This document shows, piece after piece, positions 7,690 through 16,425 of a stretch of 28,089 bases of DNA. Both the position numbers and the translations under genes were made by a program. This DNA comes from CAZEQK01 sp964514395 (lineage in GTDB: Bacteria > Bacillota > Bacilli > Tepidibacillales > Tepidibacillaceae): positions 1 through 28,089 of the forward strand of contig CAZEQK010000041.1 in the NCBI GenBank assembly GCA_964514395.1, written 5' to 3'. The notes beneath the pieces are model-generated. The model was not told the origin of the DNA and searched no databases. It saw only the letters and a list, made by a program, of their open reading frames with translations. The stretch's first letter is position 1. Each line of letters opens with the position of its first letter.

Positions 7690-8154
7690 ATGAATATTAA
7701 GAGATCGATTAAATATAATGTCATTCGATTACTTCGGTTAAAATCTGACCCTAAGGAGATTGCTTTAGGATTATCTTTAGGCTTTATTCCAAATTGGTTC
7801 CCCACTTTTGGTTTTGGGCCAGCTATATCTGTTGCAATAGGAAGGTTATTTAAAACCAATTTAATTTCAGCTTTTATTGGTGGTATATCAGGTACGATTA
7901 TCTGGCCAGTTCTATTCTATTTAAATTACAAGGTTGGTCACCTTATTCTTGATTTTGGAAGTACTCCAACTACTATAAATATGAGACATATCAATCATCT
8001 TGGTGCCCATATCCACACAAAAAAAATTGGTCTAGATTTTTTACTAGGTTCTTTTATCAATGTCATTCTTTTTAGTCTCATCATTTATTTTGTGACCTAT
8101 ATGATATTAATAAAATATCGGTTTATTTCTTTACGAAAAATAAATAAGAGATAA
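7690..8154 (+). CDS. DUF2062 membrane protein
   Basis: A 154-residue protein matching the DUF2062 pattern: a short basic N-terminus, the segment ALGLSLGFIPNWFPTFG near residues 25-41, then three or so membrane segments, the last near residues 115-135. The family is widespread and uncharacterised, with some members fused to glycosyltransferases. AAGGAG lies five bases before the ATG. It is one of only two complete plus-strand genes here, with its own promoter, and shares a terminator with yvlD. I propose no function. Confidence 0.8.
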   Translation: MNIKRSIKYNVIRLLRLKSDPKEIALGLSLGFIPNWFPTFGFGPAISVAIGRLFKTNLISAFIGGISGTIIWPVLFYLNYKVGHLILDFGSTPTTINMRHINHLGAHIHTKKIGLDFLLGSFINVILFSLIIYFVTYMILIKYRFISLRKINKR

Positions 8155-8160
8155 AGCTGA

Positions 8161-8188
8161 AAAAAGTAAACCTATGGGTTTACTTTTT
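8161..8188. terminator. Bidirectional terminator between DUF2062 gene and yvlD
   Basis: A 12-bp stem (AAAAAGTAAACC with GGTTTACTTTTT, 4-base loop) has A's on one side and T's on the other, so it works in both directions. It overlaps the yvlD stop codon. Confidence 0.8.
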
Positions 8189-8524
8189 ATCTTTTGCCAG
8201 ACTATTTAATATCCAACTGACAATACTCGTTACCAATGCTCCCCAAAAAGCTCCAGAAAAATTATGTACGACAAAGCCATCCACAATTCTCGCAGTAATT
8301 AAAAATGTAATCGCATTAATCACAAGTATAAACAGTCCTAAGGATGTTATAGTGATTGGCAACGTCAGTATAATTAGGATAGGGCGAATAATCGCGTTAA
8401 TAATACCTAAAATTAAAGCTGCTATAAATGCTGCTTTAATCCCTCTTATTTCAAATCCAGCAATAAATTGATCTGCTACCAATAATGCAAATCCATTTAA
8501 TATTACTTTAATCATCCAATTCAT
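8180..8524 (-). CDS. yvlD: Phage holin family 4 (DUF360) membrane protein, YvlD-like
   Basis: With the start at 8524 this is 114 residues with four hydrophobic segments, the size and layout of the YvlD/holin-4 family (conserved stretch LGIINAIIRPILIILTLPIT). The name holin is historical; no phage genes are near, and the role is probably in membrane or envelope stress. An in-frame ATG at 8539 overlaps the yvlC stop by one base but has no ribosome site; the ATG at 8524 has AGGTGA seven bases upstream and gives the usual family N-terminus, so I chose it. It follows yvlC directly. Confidence 0.85.
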   Translation of the reverse strand: MNWMIKVILNGFALLVADQFIAGFEIRGIKAAFIAALILGIINAIIRPILIILTLPITITSLGLFILVINAITFLITARIVDGFVVHNFSGAFWGALVTSIVSWILNSLAKDKK

Positions 8525-8538
8525 TCTTATCACCTTCA

Positions 8539-8724
8539 TTACTCATATGGTATAATAATCATTGCAACGATATAGGCAATAATTCCTAGGATAAAACCTG
8601 AAAAAATCGAGACAAGTACATAAATTAATCGAACGATGGTTACATCTATCTCAAAATATTCAGCGATTCCACCCATGACTCCAGCAATCATCTTGTCTGT
8701 ATAAGACCTTTTTAATTTTTTCAT
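8539..8724 (-). CDS. yvlC: PspC-domain membrane protein, YvlC-like
   Basis: A 61-residue protein that is almost entirely one PspC domain: a basic, amphipathic start (KKLKRSYTDKMIAGVMGGIAEYF), then IDVTIVRLIYVL and one or two hydrophobic segments. PspC proteins sense or report membrane stress with PspA-type systems; no pspA is visible here. AAAGGAG lies nine bases upstream of the ATG. It forms a two-gene unit with yvlD, as in Bacillus subtilis. A TATAAT at 8792-8797 may be its -10, without a clear -35. Confidence 0.88.
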   Translation of the reverse strand: MKKLKRSYTDKMIAGVMGGIAEYFEIDVTIVRLIYVLVSIFSGFILGIIAYIVAMIIIPYE

Positions 8725-8835
8725 TCGATATCACTCCTTTTCTATTCTCTCATTCTTACGAATTTCCCAAGAAAAAGATTCATCTCTTTCCATTATACAT
8801 TATTGACTTCTTCTTCTAATATATCTATTTCAATG

Positions 8836-8857
8836 TGAAAAGATTAGTATCTTTTCA
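8836..8857 (-). terminator. Hairpin directly after the MFS gene, weak terminator
   Basis: A 9-bp stem TGAAAAGAT/ATCTTTTCA with a 4-base loop abuts the MFS stop codon. No T run follows on either strand, so termination may be weak or the hairpin may protect the 3' end. Confidence 0.4.
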
Positions 8858-10120
8858 TTAAATAGAATTCACTTCTGCTTTATCGATTTCTATATCTTCA
8901 GTATGATTTAAAGTAAAAAGTCTATTCACCTTTTTAAGACTGATGAGGAAAATGATAAATAAAATAATTCCTGCTGCTAGAAAGACATTTGTCACACCAA
9001 ATGTTTTAGCTAGCCAAGCAGCTGGAAGCATCGATAGAATTGCAGCTGAGTTGATTGAAGCATCGATTACTGAGAAAACTCTTCCTCTCATCGCCTCAGC
9101 CACATGCTCTTGAAATACCGTTTCAGAGACAACATTTAGTATACCATTCCCCAATCCATTAATAACCATAATCACTAACACAATTGGAAGTGAACTTATA
9201 CCTGCAACTGAAGAAAAGGTTAGTGCAAAGATGAAAGTGGACCAAACTAATAGCTTTTCCTTTGGGTATTTTTTTGTAATCTTTGCTATTGCAGCAATCC
9301 CAATGAGCATCCCAATCATATTTGCTCCACCTATAAATCCAATTAGGGATGCATCCCGATGAAGTATATCCTCGATATAGGCAAACATCAACACGTTTAT
9401 CGCTCCACCAAGTAGCATAATACTAGCAAAAAAGGCAAGCATGAAACGTAATAGCTTATTGTGATAAATATATTTTGCTCCAGATTTTAATTCCCTGAAA
9501 TATACCTTTACATTAAGCTCTTCCGTATTCTCTTCCTTTTGCTTTTCAGGATACAGAATGAGTAAAACTGATATAGCAGAAATTAAAAAACTAATGGAAT
9601 CCATAACAAATGACCAGTTGGTACCTATAATAGATACAAGTACAGCACCACCAAGTAATCCAAATAAACTAACAATGGTTTGCGTTGTACCAGATAATGA
9701 ATTAGCAGCAATTAAGTTATTCTTTTCAACCAATGCAGGGATGCTAGCAGATTTTGCTGGGTAAAAGAAAACACTAACGGTACTAATTAAGAAGGTCATG
9801 ATAAATATCACCATCATATTATGTATTTGAAGGTAATGAAAAAAAACTGGAATCATTAGTACCATAATCATTCTTATTAAATCAGAAACAACCATTGTAA
9901 TTTTTAATGACCATCTATCTACTAAAACACCTGCAAAGGGACTAAATAATATTTTGGGTATTGCTGTAATCATCATCACGGTGCCTGTAATCACAACATT
10001 ACCATAATAGTTCTGGATCAATACCATCAAAGCAATGAAATATATTTGATCTCCCAATATCGATACTAATTGTCCAAACCATAATTTCACAAAATTTTTA
10101 TTATTAAAAATAGCTTTCAT
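8858..10120 (-). CDS. MFS drug/macrolide exporter-type permease (DHA3 family)
   Basis: A 420-residue permease with about twelve membrane segments. The opening FNNKNFVKLWFGQLVSILGDQ and the loop PFAGVLVDRW near residues 60-70 are typical of the DHA3 (MefA-like) drug:proton antiporters. The substrate is unknown. A frame reaching 10216 exists, but the extra 32 residues are not like the family; the ATG at 10120 has AGGGGG nine bases upstream and gives the usual start. It lies about 110 bases after the YfhP-like gene and may be read with it. An inverted repeat at 10148-10181 lies just upstream. Confidence 0.85.
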   Translation of the reverse strand: MKAIFNNKNFVKLWFGQLVSILGDQIYFIALMVLIQNYYGNVVITGTVMMITAIPKILFSPFAGVLVDRWSLKITMVVSDLIRMIMVLMIPVFFHYLQIHNMMVIFIMTFLISTVSVFFYPAKSASIPALVEKNNLIAANSLSGTTQTIVSLFGLLGGAVLVSIIGTNWSFVMDSISFLISAISVLLILYPEKQKEENTEELNVKVYFRELKSGAKYIYHNKLLRFMLAFFASIMLLGGAINVLMFAYIEDILHRDASLIGFIGGANMIGMLIGIAAIAKITKKYPKEKLLVWSTFIFALTFSSVAGISSLPIVLVIMVINGLGNGILNVVSETVFQEHVAEAMRGRVFSVIDASINSAAILSMLPAAWLAKTFGVTNVFLAAGIILFIIFLISLKKVNRLFTLNHTEDIEIDKAEVNSI

Positions 10121-10147
10121 TTCTTTATTCCCCCTAATCCGATTATT

Positions 10148-10181
10148 ATTTGCTAATAAAATCATATTAAAAATAGCAAAT
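10148..10181. promoter_or_regulatory. Inverted repeat upstream of the MFS gene, possible operator
   Basis: ATTTGCTA (10148-10155) and TAGCAAAT (10174-10181) are perfect 8-bp arms around an 18-base AT-rich spacer. It lies 28 bases before the MFS start codon. Drug exporters are often under local repressors that bind such repeats, but no regulator gene is nearby. Confidence 0.4.
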
Positions 10182-10219
10182 ACGTCATACGGACTATCGG
10201 AGGTTTCTTCCTCCATCTT

Positions 10220-10245
10220 AAGACTGATTCCTATTTATCAGTCTT
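10220..10245 (-). other. Hairpin at the end of the YfhP-like gene
   Basis: A 9-bp stem AAGACTGAT/ATCAGTCTT with an 8-base loop includes the stop codon of the YfhP-like gene. No T run follows on the minus strand, so it may be an mRNA processing or stability element rather than a full terminator. Confidence 0.4.
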
Positions 10246-11103
10246 CATAATGTACTCAAAAAGGAATGATTGACCGTTACGATAAAAACGCGGGTCATAG
10301 ATACCCAATTTTTGATCATTATCAACTATCACTACAAAGGGAGACCATTCATACAAGGTTTTTGCCCTTGGATCTTTAGAGAATAATTGATCAAGATTTG
10401 CCTGTTCTACTGAATGTAAACGATATTGAAGCTTTGGATTACTCCAAACTGTAACATTTGAAATATCAACATCCTCATCTTTTTTTCCAATAACCTGAAA
10501 ATGCCAGGGAATAAAGCTTGCAGATAGAGCTAGTTGATTATATTGCTTTTTTTCTGATTGATAGATGATTAATCCTTGAACCGACTGGCTGATAAAATGA
10601 ATCATAATGAAGACTAAAACAATTTTGAATACTTGATGATACTTTAGTTTTTTTAGACTTTTAATCAAAAAGCCACTAATGATTATCAGCCAAATATAAA
10701 AATCAACTATCGGAATGGTACCAAAACTTAAACGAATCGATGATAGAGGTTCAAAATATCCAGTTCCCCAGGCATTAAATAGATCACTTGTGATATGCAG
10801 AAAGACAGAAAACAGTCCAATATAGAAAATTTTACAGTCCTTTACCTTCCAAATAAGTGCGGCTAGGATGAAAATGATTAAGGACCATATGGGAACCAAA
10901 AAGATGGAATGGGTAATTCCACGATGCCACATTTGGTACAGGCCTTCAGTATCGAAATACTTAGATACCACATCAATATCAGGTATCTGACTACCTACTA
11001 GAGATGTAAATAATAAAGCATTTTTCATTTTCTTATCGAGATTATCTTTATTTATACTGTTGTAAATGACGAAACCAAACATAGTATGAGTAATTGTATC
11101 CAT
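10231..11103 (-). CDS. YfhP/YdjM-type membrane-bound metal-dependent hydrolase family protein
   Basis: A 290-residue protein with the LexA-binding inner-membrane hydrolase (YdjM, DUF457) pattern: MDTITHTMFG at the start, GSQIPDIDVV near residues 37-46 and HRGITHS near 60-66, with conserved His and Asp residues that could bind metal. Four or five membrane segments follow to about residue 195, then a soluble C-terminal domain of about 100 residues. Bacillus YfhP resembles it in layout. The reaction is not established for the family. AAGGAG lies six bases before the ATG. A long hairpin-rich leader precedes it. Confidence 0.8.
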   Translation of the reverse strand: MDTITHTMFGFVIYNSINKDNLDKKMKNALLFTSLVGSQIPDIDVVSKYFDTEGLYQMWHRGITHSIFLVPIWSLIIFILAALIWKVKDCKIFYIGLFSVFLHITSDLFNAWGTGYFEPLSSIRLSFGTIPIVDFYIWLIIISGFLIKSLKKLKYHQVFKIVLVFIMIHFISQSVQGLIIYQSEKKQYNQLALSASFIPWHFQVIGKKDEDVDISNVTVWSNPKLQYRLHSVEQANLDQLFSKDPRAKTLYEWSPFVVIVDNDQKLGIYDPRFYRNGQSFLFEYIMKTDK

Positions 11104-11138
11104 CTCAAACTCCTTAGACGAATTGGTAAAGAAGACTT

Positions 11139-11172
11139 GGTTCAGATAGAGTTTTTTATCTCCACCTGAACC
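11139..11172. other. 13-bp hairpin upstream of the YfhP-like gene
   Basis: Arms 11139-11151 and 11160-11172 pair over 13 bp (two G-T pairs in RNA read on the minus strand) with an 8-base AT loop. It is the last of several hairpins in this leader, 35 bases before the start codon. No strong T run follows. Confidence 0.6.
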
Positions 11173-11313
11173 TTAGTACCCATAGTGCACAAGTCACACT
11201 ATATGCTAAAGCATCAAGTCGTGCTATGCTGCCCTTATTTCGAGGATGGTAACAACTCCCTCTTGCGGTGTTGAAGAGGGAGTCTTGTTGAAACCGAAGA
11301 TAAAAATATTATA
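11173..11313 (-). ncRNA. Hairpin-rich non-coding block, candidate structured leader RNA
   Basis: The 296-base gap before the YfhP-like gene holds no coding frame that I can support. Read on the minus strand, a TATAAT at 11308-11313 precedes a long hairpin (10 bp ACTCCCTCTT/AAGAGGGAGT, extended by AACA/TGTT, 11251-11289), then ATAGTG/CACTAT (11182-11202), competing short stems with GCAT and ATGC (11203-11229), and the 13-bp hairpin listed separately. It matches no riboswitch class I can recall. It could be a gene-specific leader, an independent small RNA, or the non-coding end of a lost mobile element. The -35 is weak. Confidence 0.4.
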
Positions 11314-11379
11314 CCTTTTTTTCTCTATTAGGAAAAATGGGTGTGGTCTACTCAAAAATTTCATCTAATGTCTTTAAGA

Positions 11380-11414
11380 TAAAACTAAAAGCTACCTTTT
11401 TAGGAGGTAGCCTT
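11380..11414 (-). terminator. Intrinsic terminator of uvrB-uvrA
   Basis: A 10-bp stem (arms 11388-11397 and 11405-11414, one G-T pair) is followed on the minus strand by TTTTAGTTTT counted from the stem base. It overlaps the last codons of uvrA. Confidence 0.75.
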
Positions 11415-14273
11415 AATATAAGATTCAACTCTCTGTTTTGACCGATTTTTATCTCTTTCAAGAACTGTTTTTAAGTATTTTCCTGTATAGGATGCTTCTA
11501 CCTTTGTTATTGCTTCAGGTGTACCATATGCCATAATGCTACCCCCACCATCGCCACCTTCAGGACCTAGATCAATGATATAATCAGAGGTCTTTATCAC
11601 ATCTAAATTATGCTCGATGATTAGTACGGAATCACCATTTTCAACTAATCTTTGTAATACCTCTAACAATCTAGCCACATCATCGATATGGAGGCCAGTA
11701 GTAGGCTCGTCTAAAATATATAATGTTCTTCCATTGCTTCGACGATATAGTTCAGATGCTAGCTTTACTCTTTGAGCCTCTCCGCCTGATAATGTTGTAG
11801 CTGGTTGTCCAAGCTTAATATAACCCAATCCTACATCAAAGATGGTTTGTAGTTTTCTATTAATTCTTGGAATGTTCTTAAAAAACTCTAATGCATCTTC
11901 AACTGTCATATCAAGAACATCTGCTATCGTTTTCCCTTTATATTTTATCTCTATTGTTTCTCGATTATATCTCTTGCCCTTACATATTTCACAAGGCACA
12001 TAAACATCAGGAAGAAAATGCATTTCAATTTTAATGATACCATCACCACGACAAGCTTCACATCTACCGCCTTTAACGTTGAAGCTAAACCGTCCTTTTT
12101 TATAGCCCCTCACTTTCGCTTCTTGTGTAGAAGCAAAGACATCCCGAATATCATCAAATACACCTGTATATGTTGCAGGGTTCGACCTTGGTGTTCTACC
12201 AATTGGTGATTGATCAATTTCGATTACCTTATCTAGATGTTCTATTCCTTTTATCTTCTTATGCTTCCCTGGCTTTTGCTTTGCACGATTAATTTCTTTC
12301 GCTAAAGATTTATATAAAATTTCATTCACCAAGGTACTTTTTCCAGATCCAGATACACCTGTAACACTGGTAAAAACACCTAGTGGTATTTTGACCTGTA
12401 TATTTTTTAGATTATTCTCTTCAGCCCCTAAAACCTCCAACCACTTTCCATTTGGCTTTCTACGTTTTTGAGGAATTTCAATAAATTTTTTACCACTTAA
12501 ATATTGTCCTGTTAAAGAATTTGAATTTTCCTTGATTTCCTCTGGTGTACCTTCTGCTACCACGTGCCCACCATGAACACCTGCCCCTGGTCCAATATCA
12601 ATAATATAATCAGATGCAAGCATCGTATCCTCATCATGCTCAACTACTATTAATGTATTCCCGATATCTCTCATTTGTAGCAAGGTATGAATCAGCCGAT
12701 TGTTATCCCTCTGATGTAGACCAATGCTTGGTTCGTCTAAGATATATAATACACCCATTAGGCTTGACCCGATTTGGGTCGCTAACCGAATTCTTTGAGC
12801 TTCTCCTCCCGAAAGTGTTCCAGCAGAGCGACTTAATGTTAAATAATCCAGTCCAACATTAGCTAAGAAGCCAAGCCGTGATTTTACTTCCTTCATCACT
12901 TGATTTGCTATTGTTTGATCCTTTTCCGATAACGATAGGTCATTAAAAAAATTGAGCGCATTCTTAATTGATAGGTCGGTAACATAGGAAATATTTTGTC
13001 TACCTACTTCCACAGCTAAAATCTCTTTTTTAAGTCTAGCACCATGACAGGTAGGGCACTTTTTATTGCTCATATATTGTTCAATATGAGATCTCACATA
13101 ATCTGAAGATGTTTCCTTATATCTTCTTTCAATATTATTGATAACACCTTCAAAGGGAACTTTTGCTTCTCGAATATGCCCAAACTCATTTTCATAACGA
13201 AAAAGTATTTTTTCTCCCTTGCTTCCATATAGAATCGTTTGCAGCTGTTTCATTGTAAGCTTATCAACGGAGGTAGCAAAGTTGACCCCCATATGCTTAC
13301 ATATGGATTCTAGCAATTGAGGATAGTAGGTTGAACTGATTCCTGCCCATGGCTCAATCGCTCCCTCTTTCATTGTTTTTGATGAATCAGGAATAACTAA
13401 ATCAGGATCGACCTCCATCTTACTACCAAGGCCGTCACAGGTTGGACATGCACCATATGGACTATTAAAGGAAAACATCCTTGGAGCTAATTCATCCATG
13501 CTAAATCCACAAATAGGACAGGCTAATTTTTGACTAAACAGCAATTCCTCTTGATCCATGATATCTACTTTTACTTTTCCATCAGCCATCTTTAATGCTG
13601 TTTCAAGGGAATCAGCCAATCTTGTCTCTACCTCAGACTTTAGAATAATTCGGTCTACTACTACTTCAATGGTGTGTTTTTTGTTCTTTTCGAGTAAAAT
13701 TTCATCACTAATATCCTTTACTTCACCATCAATTCTAACTCGTACAAATCCCTCTTTTTTTATCTCTTCAAGAACTTTTGTATGTTCTCCTTTACGCCCC
13801 TCAACCACAGGAGCTAAAATTTGTAGCTTTGTTTTTTCTGGAAATAATTTGATCCTGTCAACCATCTGCTCTACGGTTTGAGCGCTAATTTCTACCCCAT
13901 GCTCTGGACAATGTGGCTTACCTATTCTTGCAAATAATAGCCTTAAATAATCATATATTTCTGTAACCGTACCTACTGTTGATCTTGGGTTTCTACTCGT
14001 CGTTTTCTGATCAATGGAGATAGCAGGGGATAAACCATCAATGGAGTCCACATCTGGTTTATCCATTTGCCCTAAAAATTGTCTAGCATAGGCTGACAAT
14101 GATTCAACATATCTTCTTTGTCCTTCCGCATATATGGTATCAAAAGCTAATGACGATTTTCCCGAACCACTTAATCCTGTCAGTACGACAAATTTGTCCC
14201 TAGGGATGGTTACATCAATATTTTTTAAATTGTGTACCCTTGCTCCTTTTATTACTATCTTATCATGTGCCAT
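11400..14273 (-). CDS. uvrA: Excinuclease ABC subunit A
   Basis: A 957-residue damage-sensing ATPase of nucleotide excision repair, full length for the family. It has two ABC modules: Walker A GLSGSGKSS from residue 33 and GVSGSGKST in the second half, with two LSGGEAQR signatures and two Walker B segments (LDEPSIGL and LDEPTTGL). Zinc-binding CxxC pairs are present (CPICG, CPTC, CEAC, CEIC). UvrA2 scans DNA, loads UvrB on lesions and leaves. It follows uvrB with only two bases between, with AAGGAG seven bases before its ATG, so both are under the SOS-controlled promoter at 16371-16417. Confidence 0.98.
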   Translation of the reverse strand: MAHDKIVIKGARVHNLKNIDVTIPRDKFVVLTGLSGSGKSSLAFDTIYAEGQRRYVESLSAYARQFLGQMDKPDVDSIDGLSPAISIDQKTTSRNPRSTVGTVTEIYDYLRLLFARIGKPHCPEHGVEISAQTVEQMVDRIKLFPEKTKLQILAPVVEGRKGEHTKVLEEIKKEGFVRVRIDGEVKDISDEILLEKNKKHTIEVVVDRIILKSEVETRLADSLETALKMADGKVKVDIMDQEELLFSQKLACPICGFSMDELAPRMFSFNSPYGACPTCDGLGSKMEVDPDLVIPDSSKTMKEGAIEPWAGISSTYYPQLLESICKHMGVNFATSVDKLTMKQLQTILYGSKGEKILFRYENEFGHIREAKVPFEGVINNIERRYKETSSDYVRSHIEQYMSNKKCPTCHGARLKKEILAVEVGRQNISYVTDLSIKNALNFFNDLSLSEKDQTIANQVMKEVKSRLGFLANVGLDYLTLSRSAGTLSGGEAQRIRLATQIGSSLMGVLYILDEPSIGLHQRDNNRLIHTLLQMRDIGNTLIVVEHDEDTMLASDYIIDIGPGAGVHGGHVVAEGTPEEIKENSNSLTGQYLSGKKFIEIPQKRRKPNGKWLEVLGAEENNLKNIQVKIPLGVFTSVTGVSGSGKSTLVNEILYKSLAKEINRAKQKPGKHKKIKGIEHLDKVIEIDQSPIGRTPRSNPATYTGVFDDIRDVFASTQEAKVRGYKKGRFSFNVKGGRCEACRGDGIIKIEMHFLPDVYVPCEICKGKRYNRETIEIKYKGKTIADVLDMTVEDALEFFKNIPRINRKLQTIFDVGLGYIKLGQPATTLSGGEAQRVKLASELYRRSNGRTLYILDEPTTGLHIDDVARLLEVLQRLVENGDSVLIIEHNLDVIKTSDYIIDLGPEGGDGGGSIMAYGTPEAITKVEASYTGKYLKTVLERDKNRSKQRVESYIKATS

Positions 14274-14275
14274 GC

Positions 14276-16249
14276 TTACACTCCTTCTGCTTTAAGCTCA
14301 ATCATAATATCCCTTAGTTCTGCCGCTTGTTCAAAATTAAGCTCTTGTGCTGCTTTTTTCATTTCCTTCTCAATATTATCTATGATTTTCTTTCTGTCCT
14401 TTTTATTCATTTTGGTTGTTTCATAGCCTGCTTTTTGCTCAGCAACCTTCACTGCCTCAATAGCATTGCTGATTTTCTTAATAATTGTTTTAGGTGTAAT
14501 ATGATGTTTTTCATTAAATTCTATTTGAATTTTACGACGACGATTTGTTTCATAAATCGCTTTTTTCATCGAATCAGTCATTTTATCTGCATACATGATT
14601 ACCTTACCATTAGCATTCCTTGCAGCACGACCTATCGTTTGAATTAACGATCTTTCTGATCTTAAAAAGCCTTCCTTATCTGCATCGAGAATTGTAACTA
14701 GGGAGACTTCAGGCAAATCTAGCCCTTCTCTTAACAGGTTAATACCTATAAGTACATCAAATTCCCCAAGACGTAGTGAACGAATAATTTGGATTCTTTC
14801 TAAGGTTTTTATATCCGAATGTAGGTACCTAACCTTTATTCCCGCCTCCTTTAAATAATCTGTTAAATCCTCAGCCATTTTTTTTGTCAAAGTAGTGACT
14901 AGAACACGCTCATTTTTAATTACTCTATCATTAATCTCACCGATAAGATCATCAATCTGCCCTTTTATTGGTCTAACTTCAATCACAGGATCCAATAGCC
15001 CAGTTGGTCTAATAATTTGTTGAATAATATCATTTGGTGCCTTTTCTAATTCCATTGGGCCTGGTGTCGCAGATACGTAGACGATTTGATGAATGTGTTT
15101 TTCAAATTCTGTATATTGGAGTGGTCGATTATCTAAGGCAGAAGGTAATCGAAATCCATGATCTACAAGCATCTGTTTTCGTGCTTGGTCCCCATTGTAC
15201 ATTCCTCGTATTTGCGGTAAGGTTACGTGCGACTCATCAATAATCATTAAGAAATCCTTTGGAAAATAATCTAATAATGTGCTTGGAGTTGACCCAGCAG
15301 CTCTGCCTTCAAGATGTCTAGAATAATTTTCAATTCCTGAACAGAATCCCACTTCTGCCATCATCTCGATATCATATCTTGTACGCTGTTCTAATCGTTG
15401 CGCTTCTAATAATTTGTCATTGCTTTTAAAAGTCGCCAATCTATCCTCTAATTCTGCCTCAATTGATTTTATTGCTTTTGTTAGCTTCTCTTCTCTTGTT
15501 ACAAAGTGAGAGGCTGGAAATATTGCGATGTGTTCACGATCACCGATAATTTCACCAGTAAGTACATCAATCTCTCGAATACGTTCAATCTCATCTCCAA
15601 AAAACTCAACCCTAACTGCTTGCTCACTTCGTGATACTGGGAAAATTTCAATGACATCACCACGTACTCTAAAGGTGCCACGAACAAAGTTTATATCATT
15701 TCTTTCATATTGAATATCTACAAGCTTTCTTAATATTTGATTTCTTTCTTTTTCCATACCAACCCTTAGCGATAAGACTAAATCACGGTATTCTTCAGGT
15801 GATCCTAAACCATATATGCTTGAGACACTTGCAACGATAATAACGTCCTTTCTCTCAAAAAGAGAGCTTGTTGCTGAATGTCGTAATTTATCTATTTCGT
15901 CATTAATACTAGCATCTTTTTCGATATAGGTATCTGTTTGAGGAACATAGGCTTCTGGTTGATAGTAATCGTAATAGCTGACAAAGTATTCTACAGCATT
16001 ATTTGGAAAAAATTCTTTAAACTCACTTGTCAACTGAGCAGCCAATGTTTTATTATGAGCAATAATTAGTGTAGGCTTATTTACATTTGCTATAACATTA
16101 GCCATCGTAAAAGTTTTCCCTGTGCCAGTCGCCCCTAATAAAATTTGATCTCTCTTATTTCTTTTTAACCCCTCAATGATCTTCTTAATCGCTTCAGGCT
16201 GATCACCTTGGGGGGAATAATCTGATTTTAACTGAAATACTTGTTCCAC
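14276..16249 (-). CDS. uvrB: Excinuclease ABC subunit B
   Basis: A 657-residue helicase-like subunit that verifies damage and recruits UvrC. Walker A GATGTGKT lies at residues 39-46, the beta-hairpin region with YYDYYQPEAYVPQTDTYIEK near 92-111, the DESH box near 333, and helicase motif VI IGRAARN near 540. A C-terminal UVR motif (near residues 622-655) contacts UvrC. The frame extends to a TTG at 16264, but that lacks a ribosome site and its TTGGAG is itself the site, nine bases before the GTG at 16249, which gives the usual N-terminus. The gene heads the uvrB-uvrA unit. Confidence 0.97.
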   Translation of the reverse strand: MEQVFQLKSDYSPQGDQPEAIKKIIEGLKRNKRDQILLGATGTGKTFTMANVIANVNKPTLIIAHNKTLAAQLTSEFKEFFPNNAVEYFVSYYDYYQPEAYVPQTDTYIEKDASINDEIDKLRHSATSSLFERKDVIIVASVSSIYGLGSPEEYRDLVLSLRVGMEKERNQILRKLVDIQYERNDINFVRGTFRVRGDVIEIFPVSRSEQAVRVEFFGDEIERIREIDVLTGEIIGDREHIAIFPASHFVTREEKLTKAIKSIEAELEDRLATFKSNDKLLEAQRLEQRTRYDIEMMAEVGFCSGIENYSRHLEGRAAGSTPSTLLDYFPKDFLMIIDESHVTLPQIRGMYNGDQARKQMLVDHGFRLPSALDNRPLQYTEFEKHIHQIVYVSATPGPMELEKAPNDIIQQIIRPTGLLDPVIEVRPIKGQIDDLIGEINDRVIKNERVLVTTLTKKMAEDLTDYLKEAGIKVRYLHSDIKTLERIQIIRSLRLGEFDVLIGINLLREGLDLPEVSLVTILDADKEGFLRSERSLIQTIGRAARNANGKVIMYADKMTDSMKKAIYETNRRRKIQIEFNEKHHITPKTIIKKISNAIEAVKVAEQKAGYETTKMNKKDRKKIIDNIEKEMKKAAQELNFEQAAELRDIMIELKAEGV

Positions 16250-16370
16250 TGATACCAACTCCAAATAGTAATAAGATAGTACTAAAAATATTTTAAACTT
16301 AATTATATCATAAGTATAATCAACTAACTAAAACGCAACAATTAGTAACTTTAGTAAATCAATTAACACA

Positions 16371-16384
16371 AGAACAAACGTTCT
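16371..16384 (-). promoter_or_regulatory. LexA/DinR SOS box of uvrB-uvrA
   Basis: GAAC-AAAC-GTTC fits the Firmicute SOS consensus GAACnnnnGTTC exactly. It lies directly downstream of the -10 at 16390-16395, over the likely transcription start, so LexA binding would block the promoter. Confidence 0.85.
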
Positions 16385-16389
16385 TGTTT

Positions 16390-16417
16390 ATTATACCAAA
16401 AAACGAAGGTTGGTAAA
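16390..16417 (-). promoter_or_regulatory. Promoter of uvrB-uvrA
   Basis: On the minus strand TTTACC (16412-16417), 16 bases, then TATAAT (16390-16395). The transcript would carry a leader of about 130 bases before the uvrB GTG. Confidence 0.65.
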
Positions 16418-16425
16418 ACAAAAGA

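Noticed and set aside
8180..8524. Phage or lysis cassette because of the holin-type name of YvlD
   Set aside because: No endolysin, phage structural genes or integrase nearby; the family name is historical and yvlC-yvlD is a usual chromosomal pair.
10120..10216. N-terminal extension of the MFS protein by 32 residues
   Set aside because: The extension is unlike the family, contains hairpins and an inverted repeat, and the inner ATG has a ribosome site.
11173..11300. T-box, SAM, TPP, lysine or purine riboswitch in the YfhP leader
   Set aside because: None of the conserved core motifs of these classes is present, notably no TGGnACCGCG, so no known class is claimed.
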